A stretch of DNA of 12,788 nucleotides. Origin: Pseudomonadota bacterium (GTDB lineage Bacteria; Pseudomonadota; Alphaproteobacteria; Rhizobiales; Methylopilaceae). The position numbers were made by a program, and so were the translations under genes. Positions 6,163 to 12,700 of this stretch are shown in pieces (position 1 is the first letter of the stretch; every line of letters begins with the position of its first letter). The notes under the pieces are model-generated. The model saw only the letters and a program-made list of their open reading frames with translations, was not told the origin of the DNA and searched no databases. The DNA lies in NCBI GenBank assembly GCA_023430145.1, contig JAEZCD010000060.1, forward strand, positions 1 to 12,788, in the 5' to 3' direction.

Positions 6163-6975
6163 ATGGACTTCCGCGAGCGCATCGGCGTCGACCTCGGCCA
6201 GCGCAACAAGATCGAGGACGGCCTCGCCGCCGCTGCCGAGCACGGCGTCCGCTATCTCGACCTGAAGATCGACGTCGCCCCGAACGCCATCGAGACGCTG
6301 ACGCCCGAGCGCATCAAGGGCATCCGCGACATGTGCGACCGGCACGGCATCCATGTCGGCGTGCACACCATGTCGGCCGTGAACATGGCGGAGGTCGCCC
6401 CGCATGTGCGCGACGGCGTCGAGGCCTATCTCAAGGGCCACATGGACGCCTGCAAAAAGCTCGGCGGCGAGTGGATCGTCGTCCATGCCGGCTACCACTT
6501 CACCTCGGACGTGCAGATGCGCATGGAGGCCGGGCTCGAGCGCCTGAAGCGCCTCGCCGACTACGGCGAGAAGCTCGGCATCACGGTGCTGCTCGAGAAT
6601 ATGAACTGGGAGCCGGACGACGCCGAGGTCCACTACCTCGCGCACAATGTGGAGGAGACGAAGTACTATTTCGATCGCCTCACCTCGCCGAACCTGCGCT
6701 GGGCCTTCACGGCCAACCACGCGCACATCGTCGAGGACGGGGTCGACGCGTTCCTCGACGCCTTCGACATCAAGCGCTGCGACGAGGTGCGGCTCGCCGA
6801 CTGTTGGCGCAACGGCAAGGAGGAGCACCTCTATCCGGGCAAGGGCGACTTCGATTTTCGCCACCTGTTCGCCGAGCTGGAGAAGCGCGGCTTCACGGGC
6901 CACTACATGGTCGCCTTCGGCACCCTCGACGACATGATCCGCGGCCGCGAGGAGCTCGCCAAGCTGGCGCCCTGA
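6163..6975 (+). CDS. Sugar phosphate isomerase/epimerase-like TIM-barrel protein
   Basis: This 270-aa cytoplasmic protein has the xylose isomerase-like (AP endonuclease family 2) TIM-barrel fold. Recognisable blocks are GVDLGQRNKIEDGLAAAAEH, VGVHT, WIVVHAGYH with His108, LLENMNWE with Glu145, and EEHLYPGKGDFDF with His212. Several positions that normally bind the divalent metal are altered: the DxxH element reads NHAH (175-178), the usual VHLKD reads VRLAD (199-203), and the final strand GHYMVAFGT lacks the expected Glu. The fold is clear, but isomerase activity of the usual kind is not assured. The start ATG follows a GGATAGAGAG purine stretch. The gene is the last of the cluster, 89 bases after tctC, and is followed by a hairpin. 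It may process the product of the lyases; an unrelated role is also possible. Confidence 0.82.
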   Translation: MDFRERIGVDLGQRNKIEDGLAAAAEHGVRYLDLKIDVAPNAIETLTPERIKGIRDMCDRHGIHVGVHTMSAVNMAEVAPHVRDGVEAYLKGHMDACKKLGGEWIVVHAGYHFTSDVQMRMEAGLERLKRLADYGEKLGITVLLENMNWEPDDAEVHYLAHNVEETKYYFDRLTSPNLRWAFTANHAHIVEDGVDAFLDAFDIKRCDEVRLADCWRNGKEEHLYPGKGDFDFRHLFAELEKRGFTGHYMVAFGTLDDMIRGREELAKLAP

Positions 6976-6986
6976 GGGGCGGTTCA

Positions 6987-7006
6987 GGGCCCGGACCACC
7001 GGGCCC
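6987..7006. terminator. Perfect hairpin after the lyase/transporter cluster
   Basis: GGGCCCGG (6987-6994) and CCGGGCCC (6999-7006) form an 8-bp perfect stem with an ACCA loop, twelve bases after the stop codon of the TIM-barrel gene. It lies between that gene and the convergent cyclase gene. There is no U-tract, so intrinsic termination would be weak or protein-assisted. Confidence 0.45.
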
Positions 7007-7062
7007 GCCACTATTGTCGACACGAACCGCCGGTCCGCCGAGTGCCGGCGTGCGCTCGGCCG

Positions 7063-8184
7063 TCACTCCGATCGCGCGATCGGCAGCAGGGCCTGCGCTC
7101 GCGCTTCGGCAGGGCGGTCCGCGAAGGAGGCTCGCCGGCGTCGAGGCGCGGCGCTTGTTCCGTCGCCGGCCTGCGTCTCGAGAAGCGCATGGACGGTCAT
7201 CGATCCGGTGCGACCGCGCAGGTGATGCTGTCCGAGCGGCTCGGCAGCGATGCCAGGCGGCAGGGCCGCGATCCGCGACAGCACGGCATCGGAGATCAGG
7301 ACCGCGATCCCGGTTTCCCGGCAGAGCCCCTCGAGACGCGCAGTGGCGTTCATGACGTCGCCGAAATAGGCGATCTTGTGCCGGTCGACGCCGACTTCCG
7401 CGGTGACGACGCTGCCGCCGTGCAGGGCCGAGCGCAATTTCGGGATGAGCCCGAAACGCGAGAGCCACCACTCGGCACGGCGCGACAGCGCCGCCTGGAC
7501 GGCGAAGCTGCAGGCGACGCACCGCGCCTCGTCCACGCCGCGCGCGAACGGCCACGAGACGATGATCTGGTCGCCGACATAGTCGTCGATCTGGCCACGA
7601 TGCCGCCGCACCGGCTCGGCGATCGCGGCGAAGACCGCCTTCAACAGCTCCTGCGCGGCGAGGTCGCCGTGCTTCTCCGCATAGGCGGTCGAGCCGACGA
7701 GATCGAGAAACAGGAAGACGCGCTCTTCGCTGACCGGACGACGATAGCGTCCGAGCATCAGATTGGCGAAAATCTCCGCACCCAGGAGATCGCGCACGCG
7801 GAGCACGAAGATGAAGCCCGCACAAACGAGAAGCGAATAGGCGATGGAGCTCTCGGAGGGGACGATCGACTGGCGAAGCGTCTCGGGTCCGAGGCCCGCG
7901 AGCCAGGAGAGCGAGCCGGCGCCCAGCATGCCGAGCAGGACGAGACAGAGCAGCACGGCCTCGGCAGCCACGAAGTAGGGCAGAGTCGGCAGCCTTCGGA
8001 TCGCCTCGCGCAAATCTCCGAGCAAGAGGCCGCGCTCGTGCAGCGTGACGATCAGGCCGATGAAGACACCGAAAACGGCGCCCCTGATCAGGGATTCGTC
8101 GTCGTCGAGAACCACGCCATAGACGGCGCCGGCGGTGCCGCTCGCGAGGACGATGGTGAGCCAGAAGACAACGGGTGCCCGCAT
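7063..8184 (-). CDS. Membrane-anchored class III adenylate/guanylate cyclase
   Basis: This 373-aa protein has four hydrophobic segments (about residues 5-25, 33-48, 70-92 and 112-130) followed by a cytoplasmic class III nucleotidyl cyclase domain (about 153-310). Metal-binding Asp161 in FLFLDLVGST and Asp205 in YVGD are present, as are Asn279 and Arg283 in VMNATARLE, which contact the transition state. The position that in many relatives holds the purine-specifying Lys, before YVGD, is Asp201 (GQIDDYVGD), so ATP or GTP preference cannot be assigned. The C-terminal 40 residues are basic and low complexity. The ATG at 8184 has a GGGAAG site and begins directly before the first membrane helix; in-frame ATGs further upstream, such as 8232, add a polar leader and lack a ribosome binding site. 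It stands alone and is convergent with the transporter cluster. It probably makes cAMP or cGMP in response to a membrane signal. Confidence 0.9.
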   Translation of the reverse strand: MRAPVVFWLTIVLASGTAGAVYGVVLDDDESLIRGAVFGVFIGLIVTLHERGLLLGDLREAIRRLPTLPYFVAAEAVLLCLVLLGMLGAGSLSWLAGLGPETLRQSIVPSESSIAYSLLVCAGFIFVLRVRDLLGAEIFANLMLGRYRRPVSEERVFLFLDLVGSTAYAEKHGDLAAQELLKAVFAAIAEPVRRHRGQIDDYVGDQIIVSWPFARGVDEARCVACSFAVQAALSRRAEWWLSRFGLIPKLRSALHGGSVVTAEVGVDRHKIAYFGDVMNATARLEGLCRETGIAVLISDAVLSRIAALPPGIAAEPLGQHHLRGRTGSMTVHALLETQAGDGTSAAPRRRRASFADRPAEARAQALLPIARSE

Positions 8185-8523
8185 CACGGCTTCCCGACCG
8201 CAGGGTGATACATGTTCGCGTGGCGGCCCCATGGAGAAGCGAAGTTGCGGTCGTAGAGAAGGCCGCGGCGAGAATGTATCTCTCATTATGCGGCCGCACG
8301 GCGGCCGATGCACGGTCCTCCCCTCGCTCCGTAGCCGTGCCGCGCGGCTTACCATCGCCGATCGTCTGGTGGGCGGTGACGGGCTCGCACCACCGACCCT
8401 CGCCGGTATAAGCGGGATGCTCCCTCGCGCTGGCTCGTCGTCCCGCGGTCGAGCCGCAGGACGACGAAGGAGGGACCTTTCACGCCGGGTCCGGCCGGCC
8501 CGAAGGCCCCGCGGGCGGCGGCT
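8185..8523. other. 339-base gap between the cyclase and OsmC genes
   Basis: This stretch lies between the start of the cyclase gene and the stop of the OsmC gene, both on the minus strand. It must hold the cyclase promoter and the end of the OsmC transcript. Reading frames here show no family resemblance and no convincing ribosome binding site. The only clear structure is the palindrome at 8436-8466. Confidence 0.6.
8436..8480. repeat. REP-like palindromic element, copy 1
   Basis: Arms at 8436-8448 (CGTCGTCCCGCGG) and 8454-8466 (CCGCAGGACGACG) match at 12 of 13 positions around a TCGAG loop. The right half and about 20 bases beyond it (8445-8480) resemble 10777-10812, sharing GCGGTCGAGCCGCAGGA and then GACGA, GGAG and CTT at matching spacing. 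This marks a dispersed intergenic repeat. It lies downstream of the OsmC gene and may help end that transcript. Confidence 0.75.
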
Positions 8524-9117
8524 CTACTTCGCGGCAGGGCGCACCCGCGCGATCTCCACCGGCACCGGCCGGCAGACCGTGTTGCAGACCGGCGAATGCG
8601 CCTGGGCGACCGAGAGCAGCTCGTCGAGCTCGGCATCGGTGCAATCGGCCTCGATGTGCATGCGGATGCGGATGCGCTCGTAGCCCGGCGAGACGTCGGG
8701 ATCGAGGCCGAGCAGGCCGCGCACGTCGAGGTCGCCGTCGAGCTCGGTGTCGAGGCGGCGGATGATGATGCCGCGGGCGGTCGCGTGCAGCACCGTCGTC
8801 GTCGTCACGCAGCCGGCGAGCGCGTGCAGCAGGAACTCGACCGGGTTGGCGCCCTCGTTGTTGCCGAGCAGGACGGGCGGCTCGCCGTTGGTGAAGACGA
8901 AATCCGCCTTGCGCGAGCTGTCCTCGCGGCCGGCGCCGTAGAAGTCGCGGATGGTCGAGACGTTCTCGCCGCCGTCGATCCAGCGGTTGCGGGCGCGGAA
9001 CTGGAAGCGTCCGAGCCCCGGCTCGGCCTTGATGGCGTCGATGGTGGCGAAGGCGGCCTGCCGGTCGAGGCCGTTCATGATCTCCGGCGCGCGGACGGCG
9101 GCTTGCATCGTGGACAT
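8524..9117 (-). CDS. OsmC family protein (peroxiredoxin-like)
   Basis: This 197-aa cytoplasmic protein belongs to the OsmC/Ohr superfamily, whose best-known members reduce organic hydroperoxides with a pair of cysteines. The central helix carries GANPVEFLLHALAGCVTTT with Cys103 at the first redox position. The second site reads AHSPVCNTVCRP: the usual CPVS motif is replaced by SPVC, with Cys178 three residues later and Cys182 nearby. It therefore resembles the SPVY-type OsmC-like subgroup and may use a shifted second Cys or none. The N-terminal 50 residues before the domain are longer than in classical OsmC (about 140 aa). The ATG at 9117 follows AAAGGGAAAA, a better ribosome binding site than for the in-frame ATG at 9165. 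It is divergent from the AraC-type regulator gene, which probably controls it. Confidence 0.9.
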   Translation of the reverse strand: MSTMQAAVRAPEIMNGLDRQAAFATIDAIKAEPGLGRFQFRARNRWIDGGENVSTIRDFYGAGREDSSRKADFVFTNGEPPVLLGNNEGANPVEFLLHALAGCVTTTTVLHATARGIIIRRLDTELDGDLDVRGLLGLDPDVSPGYERIRIRMHIEADCTDAELDELLSVAQAHSPVCNTVCRPVPVEIARVRPAAK

Positions 9118-9141
9118 GGCTTTTCCCTTTCGGTTCGAGGG

Positions 9142-9159
9142 GACCGACGGCTGTCGGTC
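9142..9159. promoter_or_regulatory. Inverted repeat between osmC-like gene and regulator
   Basis: GACCGAC (9142-9148) and GTCGGTC (9153-9159) are perfect 7-bp arms around GGCT, 25 bases upstream of the OsmC start codon. The spacing allows binding by a dimeric regulator. AraC proteins more often use direct repeats, so another factor is possible. Confidence 0.35.
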
Positions 9160-9177
9160 GGGCATGTCCGAACTCTA

Positions 9178-9191
9178 GGGAACGTCTTCCC
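9178..9191. promoter_or_regulatory. Second inverted repeat in the divergent promoter region
   Basis: GGGAA (9178-9182) and TTCCC (9187-9191) are perfect 5-bp arms around CGTC. It lies 54 bases before the regulator start codon. The arms are short and could be chance in GC-rich DNA, but two inverted repeats in a 127-base divergent gap are suggestive. Confidence 0.25.
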
Positions 9192-9244
9192 GCGGCATCA
9201 GCGCGGACTTCGACAGAAAACATCCGTTCGTGCCATCATGACGC

Positions 9245-10294
9245 ATGACCTCGTCCCGCACGGTCGACGCGCTGGTGCTGGCGCTGCCCGAGACGGCAGG
9301 GTCGGCTCTCTACGGCATGGTCGACGTGCTCGCCGCCGCCGGCACGCTCTGGAATGCGCTCGTCGGCGAAGCTTCCGACGGTCCGCCCGCGGCATCGGCG
9401 GCCGGCGTCCTGATCCGCCCGCGGATCGTCGCTGCGGAGCCCGGCTCCTTCCGCTGCGGCAACGGCATCCCGGTCACGCCCGACCTCGCGATCGGCGAGG
9501 CGGCCCACGCCGACATCATCGTCATTCCCGAGATATGGCTCGCGCCCGACGATGATCTGCGCGACCGCCATCGCGAGATCCGCGCCTGGATCTGCGAGCG
9601 CTACCGCGGCGGCAGCGCCATCTATGCGGCCTGCTCGGGCGCCGTCCTCCTCGCCGCGACCGGCCTGCTCGACGGGCGCGAGGCGACCTCGCACTGGGCC
9701 TACGAGGATCTGTTCCGGCGGCGCTTCCCGAAGGTGCGGTTCCTGCCGGCGCCGAGCCTCGCCTTCGCCGATCCGGCCGGCCGGATCGTCACGGCGGGCG
9801 GCACCACCTCGTGGCACGACCTCGCCATCCACATCATCGCCCGCCACTGCAGCCCGGGCGAGGCGCTGCGCGTCGCGAAAGTCTATCTCATGAAGTGGCA
9901 CAGCGAGGGGCAGCGGCCCTATGCGAGCCTCGTCCGCCGCCAGCCGCACGCCGATGCCGTGGTCCGCCGAGCGGAGGAGTGGCTCACCAAGCATTTCCGG
10001 GACGAACACCCGGTCGCCGGGGTCGTCGCCGCGTGCGGAATTCCCGAGCGCAGCCTCAAACGCAGGTTCAAGACGGCAACCGGTGCGGCCCTGATCGACT
10101 ACGTGCACAATTTGCGGGTCGAGGAGGCCAAGCGCCTGCTCGAGACCGGCCAGGCACCCTTCGAGACGATCGCGGCGGAGGTCGGCTACGAGAACCCCGC
10201 CTTCTTCGGCCGCCTCTTCAAGCGCTCCTGCGGACTGACGCCGGGCCAGTATCGGCGCATGTTCCAGCCGATCTCGGCCGCCGCCGGGGGATGA
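9245..10294 (+). CDS. GlxA-type transcriptional regulator (DJ-1/PfpI domain plus AraC HTH)
   Basis: This 349-aa DNA-binding protein has a DJ-1/PfpI-like (class I glutamine amidotransferase-like) domain at about 8-195 and an AraC/XylS double helix-turn-helix at about 240-340. In the first domain the nucleophile-elbow Cys130 (IYAACSGAVLLAATG) and His150 (TSHWAYEDL) are kept, as in many GlxA/FtrA-type regulators where this domain probably senses a ligand. In the second, LKRRFKTATG and the signature EVGYENPAFFGRLFKRSCGL with PGQYRR are clear. No strong ribosome binding site precedes the ATG at 9245; that codon is chosen because the PfpI domain starts a few residues later. It is divergent from the OsmC gene (127-base gap) and may control it and itself. 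The effector is unknown. Confidence 0.92.
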   Translation: MTSSRTVDALVLALPETAGSALYGMVDVLAAAGTLWNALVGEASDGPPAASAAGVLIRPRIVAAEPGSFRCGNGIPVTPDLAIGEAAHADIIVIPEIWLAPDDDLRDRHREIRAWICERYRGGSAIYAACSGAVLLAATGLLDGREATSHWAYEDLFRRRFPKVRFLPAPSLAFADPAGRIVTAGGTTSWHDLAIHIIARHCSPGEALRVAKVYLMKWHSEGQRPYASLVRRQPHADAVVRRAEEWLTKHFRDEHPVAGVVAACGIPERSLKRRFKTATGAALIDYVHNLRVEEAKRLLETGQAPFETIAAEVGYENPAFFGRLFKRSCGLTPGQYRRMFQPISAAAGG

Positions 10295-10295
10295 A

Positions 10296-10313
10296 GCTCT
10301 CGCGATCGAGAGC
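10296..10313 (+). terminator. Hairpin directly after the regulator gene
   Basis: GCTCTCG (10296-10302) and CGAGAGC (10307-10313) form a perfect 7-bp stem with a CGAT loop, starting one base after the stop codon. It is followed by GAAAAGC rather than a T-run, so it is a likely mRNA end structure but not a classical intrinsic terminator. Confidence 0.4.
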
Positions 10314-10434
10314 GAAAAGCGCGGCGCCGAGCCGTGCATGACGAGAATCTGGCGGACGATGTCGGGCGCGCCGGCCTCGGATCGTCTTTTTAATCGAAGC
10401 AGCCAGAAAAGACCGACCGGACGGGAGAGCTCCG

Positions 10435-10638
10435 ATGATCCTTCGCGCCGCCGCCGCCGTTTCCCTCGCCGCCCTCGCGAGCGGCGCGATGGTCGTCGCG
10501 ACGTCACCGGAGCGCGCCTCGCGCGGCGATCGGCTGGCGGCGCGGGCCGAAGCGACGCGCACCGTCACCATCGAGCAGCGCAGCGGCGCAACGTCGACCT
10601 TGGTTCGGCTGCCGGTCGCGGCTTTCGCGCAGCGGTAG
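10435..10638 (+). CDS. Small putative exported protein of unknown function
   Basis: This 67-aa protein is not recognised. Residues 1-22 look like a signal peptide (basic start, then AAAAVSLAALASGAMVV), which would leave a mature peptide of about 45 residues rich in Arg and Thr (RTVTIEQRSGATSTLVRLP). A GGGAG ribosome binding site lies seven to eleven bases before the ATG at 10435, and codon use is like that of the neighbours. An AT-rich patch with TTTTTAAT at 10387-10394 could hold its promoter. It is convergent with the esterase gene, with a composite palindromic repeat between them. It could also be a spurious frame; the start signal and hydrophobic N-terminus favour a real gene. Confidence 0.5.
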   Translation: MILRAAAAVSLAALASGAMVVATSPERASRGDRLAARAEATRTVTIEQRSGATSTLVRLPVAAFAQR

Positions 10639-10713
10639 GGGCGGCTCGGAGATGCGGTTCTCACCCCTCCGCGCGGGCTTCCCCCCTCGTCGCCTGCGTG
10701 AGCACATCCGCTC

Positions 10714-10812
10714 TTCATCCTGCGCGAAAGCGCAGGATCCATCTATTCTTCTCACCCCGAAGAGAAGATGGATCCTGCGGTCGAGCCGCAGGAAGACGAG
10801 CGGAGAGGTCTT
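10714..10812. repeat. Composite REP-like element, copy 2 (two palindromes with spacer)
   Basis: Left palindrome: ATCCTGCGC (10717-10725) and GCGCAGGAT (10730-10738), a perfect 9-bp stem with a GAAA loop. Right palindrome: CCTGCGG (10774-10780) and CCGCAGG (10786-10792) around TCGAG. The two are joined by a spacer whose ends, GGATCCATCT (10735-10744) and AGATGGATCC (10766-10775), are themselves inverted repeats, so the whole can fold as a long cruciform. It fills the convergent gap between the small exported protein and the esterase, where it could act as a bidirectional terminator. The right-hand part matches copy 1 at 8445-8480. Confidence 0.8.
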
Positions 10813-10869
10813 CGCAAATCCTGTTGGCGGGAGCTTCGTGCCTTCGCCCTTGCGCCAGCCGCTTTGCGC

Positions 10870-11958
10870 CTACACCGCCAGCCGCGCGGCGAAGAACGCG
10901 GCGATCTCCGAAAACGCCTCCTCGCTCTCGGGCACGAAGGGGAACATGTACTGGCCGTGGCTCTGGCCCTCGAACACCTGCAGTGCCGCATCGACGCCGG
11001 CCTGCCGGAGCTTTCGGTGCACGCGGACCGTGTTGCTGAGGAACAGGTCCCGCGTCCCCGAGGTGAGGATCGCCGGCGGCAAGCCGGAAAAATCCCCGAA
11101 GATCGGCGAGATGAGCGGGTCGGTCAGCTCGCGGCCGCCGGCATAGAGGTGCGCGGCCGCCGCCCCGGCCCAGCCGGTGCCGGCGACGAGCGCGTTGTCG
11201 ACATAGGCGTTGGCCTCGATGGAATCGCCGGCGCCGGTGAGGTCCGCCCAGGGCGTACCGGGCGCGATCGCGGCGGGCAGCGGCAATCCCTCGGCTTTGG
11301 CGCGCAGCATCAGCGCCAGCGTCAGGCCGCCGCCGGCCGAGGAGCCGAACACCGCCATGCGGCGCGGATCGCGCTCGGTGGCGAGCGCCCGCCAGACGGA
11401 AACGGCATCGTCGAGCGCAGCGGGAAAAGGATGGTCGGGCGGCATGCGGTAGTCGACCGAGACGACGCGGACGCGGCCATAGGCGGCCATCAGCATGCCC
11501 TCGCCTGCGCCGGCCTCGCCCGGGAAGAGCACGTAGCCGCCGCCGTGCAGATGCATCAGCAGCCGTCCCTCGTTCTCGGGCGCGACATCCTTCGGGGTGA
11601 TCACGAACACCGGCACGCCGGCGATCCTTTCGGGCCGGACATCGAGCCCGAGCTTCTCCTTGATCGGCGGCAGCAGCGGCGCGACCTCGGCCGCGCTGTC
11701 GGCGGCCCGCTGCCGCCACTCGGCCGCGGTCGTCGGCACCACGTCCCAGTTCGGCGGGTAGGGGGCGGCGATGATCGCCTGCAGCTCCGGGCTGACGGTT
11801 CTCGGCACCGGCAGGCTCTTGGCCGGAATGGCGCGGGCGGCGAATCCCGCGGCGGCGGTGGAGGCGTCGGCGCGGCCGGCGATCGGTGCGGCGACGGCGG
11901 CGGCCAGCGATGCGGCGAGGAAGTCCCGGCGGGAGGCGCTTCTGTCGTCTGTCGTCAT
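10870..11958 (-). CDS. Tat-exported alpha/beta hydrolase (HSL-type esterase)
   Basis: This 362-aa protein is an esterase or lipase of the hormone-sensitive lipase-like alpha/beta hydrolase group. The N-terminus has a twin-arginine signal, SASRRDFLAASLAAAVAAP (8-26), so it is probably exported folded to the periplasm. HGGGY (138-142) forms the oxyanion hole. The catalytic triad is Ser207 in GSSAG, Asp304 in GTRDLF and His334 in GQSHGQYMF. VSVDYRMPPDHPFPAALDD (167-185) is typical of the group, and length fits once the signal is removed. The ATG at 11958 has a CGGGAGA site about ten bases upstream and places the Tat motif at the right distance; extending to 12087 would bury it. It lies 61 bases downstream of the vWA lipoprotein gene and may share its transcript. 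The natural substrate is unknown. Confidence 0.92.
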   Translation of the reverse strand: MTTDDRSASRRDFLAASLAAAVAAPIAGRADASTAAAGFAARAIPAKSLPVPRTVSPELQAIIAAPYPPNWDVVPTTAAEWRQRAADSAAEVAPLLPPIKEKLGLDVRPERIAGVPVFVITPKDVAPENEGRLLMHLHGGGYVLFPGEAGAGEGMLMAAYGRVRVVSVDYRMPPDHPFPAALDDAVSVWRALATERDPRRMAVFGSSAGGGLTLALMLRAKAEGLPLPAAIAPGTPWADLTGAGDSIEANAYVDNALVAGTGWAGAAAAHLYAGGRELTDPLISPIFGDFSGLPPAILTSGTRDLFLSNTVRVHRKLRQAGVDAALQVFEGQSHGQYMFPFVPESEEAFSEIAAFFAARLAV

Positions 11959-12019
11959 CCGCGCCGATCTCCCGAGCCGAAGCCGCAGCCGAAAGACACC
12001 GGCCGCGCCTAACGCGGCG

Positions 12020-12700
12020 TTACCCGCGCTTGTGCAGCAGCTCCGCCAGCTCCTTGGGGTCGGACACCACCGCGAAGCGGCCGCCATTGCTCTCGACGAA
12101 ATTCTTCCAGCCCTCGAGGCGCGAGAAATAACCCTGCGGGTTGCGGTTGTCGGCCTCGAGCTTGGCGACGTTGGCGGCGACGACGGCGATGCCGGAGAGA
12201 TCGATCCTCGCTGTCGGGTCGCGCCGGCAGCTCGGCGAGGGATCCTCCTGCATGTCGGAGAAGACGACGAGAAGGCGCCGCGACGCCTTCGAGGCGCGCA
12301 GCTCGGCGGCGGCCTGCAGCAGCGCGCCGCGGATGTCGGTGAAGGAAGTCTGCTTCGCCGCGGCGCCGAAGCGGTCGAGCTGGCCGGCGACGCCGGTGAT
12401 GCGGTTGTTGCGCTCGGATGGCCGGTCGGGGATGTCGACCTTGGTGATCACCGCGCGGTCGGTGAACGAGCAGTCGACGATCTGCGCGATCGCCATCTGG
12501 TCGCGGGCCCGCATGCCGAGCAGGAGCTGCTTGTTGGCGCGCAGGTTTTCCGGCAGCTCGCGGAAGTAGGAGCCGGAAATGTCGTGCAGCACGAAAACCG
12601 TCGTGGCGTCGGTGCGCAGGTCGTCGCAGGCCGCGAGCAGGAGGGGGAGGGCGAGGGCGGCAACGCTTCGTCGCCACCGCGATGCCTTGCCGCTCGTCAT
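12020..12700 (-). CDS. Putative lipoprotein with von Willebrand factor A domain
   Basis: This protein of 226 aa is not assigned to a named family. It has a basic start, a hydrophobic stretch and a lipobox LAAC with Cys25, so it should be lipid-anchored, followed by a vWA-like fold. The MIDAS metal site is intact: DISGS (Asp40, Ser42, Ser44), Thr121 in SFTDIRGAL, and Asp149 in LVVFSDM. Such domains bind Mg2+ and mediate protein contacts. Cys77 and Cys158 could form a disulfide. The start is uncertain: the ATG at 12700 gives a normal 25-residue lipoprotein signal, but the ATG at 12727, nine codons earlier, has an identical GCGGAGG directly before it. Both starts lie in a 27-bp tandem repeat. 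The esterase gene follows 61 bases downstream. Role is unknown, perhaps envelope-associated binding. Confidence 0.83.
   Translation of the reverse strand: MTSGKASRWRRSVAALALPLLLAACDDLRTDATTVFVLHDISGSYFRELPENLRANKQLLLGMRARDQMAIAQIVDCSFTDRAVITKVDIPDRPSERNNRITGVAGQLDRFGAAAKQTSFTDIRGALLQAAAELRASKASRRLLVVFSDMQEDPSPSCRRDPTARIDLSGIAVVAANVAKLEADNRNPQGYFSRLEGWKNFVESNGGRFAVVSDPKELAELLHKRG

Noticed and set aside
4886..6163. A 425-codon minus-strand frame opposite lyase B and tctC
   Set aside because: It has no recognisable domain and is opposite a binding protein with signal peptide and family motifs.
9236..10507. A 423-codon minus-strand frame opposite the AraC-type regulator
   Set aside because: It is an antisense shadow; the plus-strand frame has a PfpI domain and an AraC helix-turn-helix.
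10714..10812. CRISPR-like reading of the repeated palindromes
   Set aside because: The copies are scattered, differ in sequence and lack regular unique spacers; they fit REP-like elements.
10768..12012. A 414-codon plus-strand frame opposite the esterase
   Set aside because: It begins inside a palindromic repeat and has shadow-like composition; the minus strand encodes a full catalytic triad and Tat signal.
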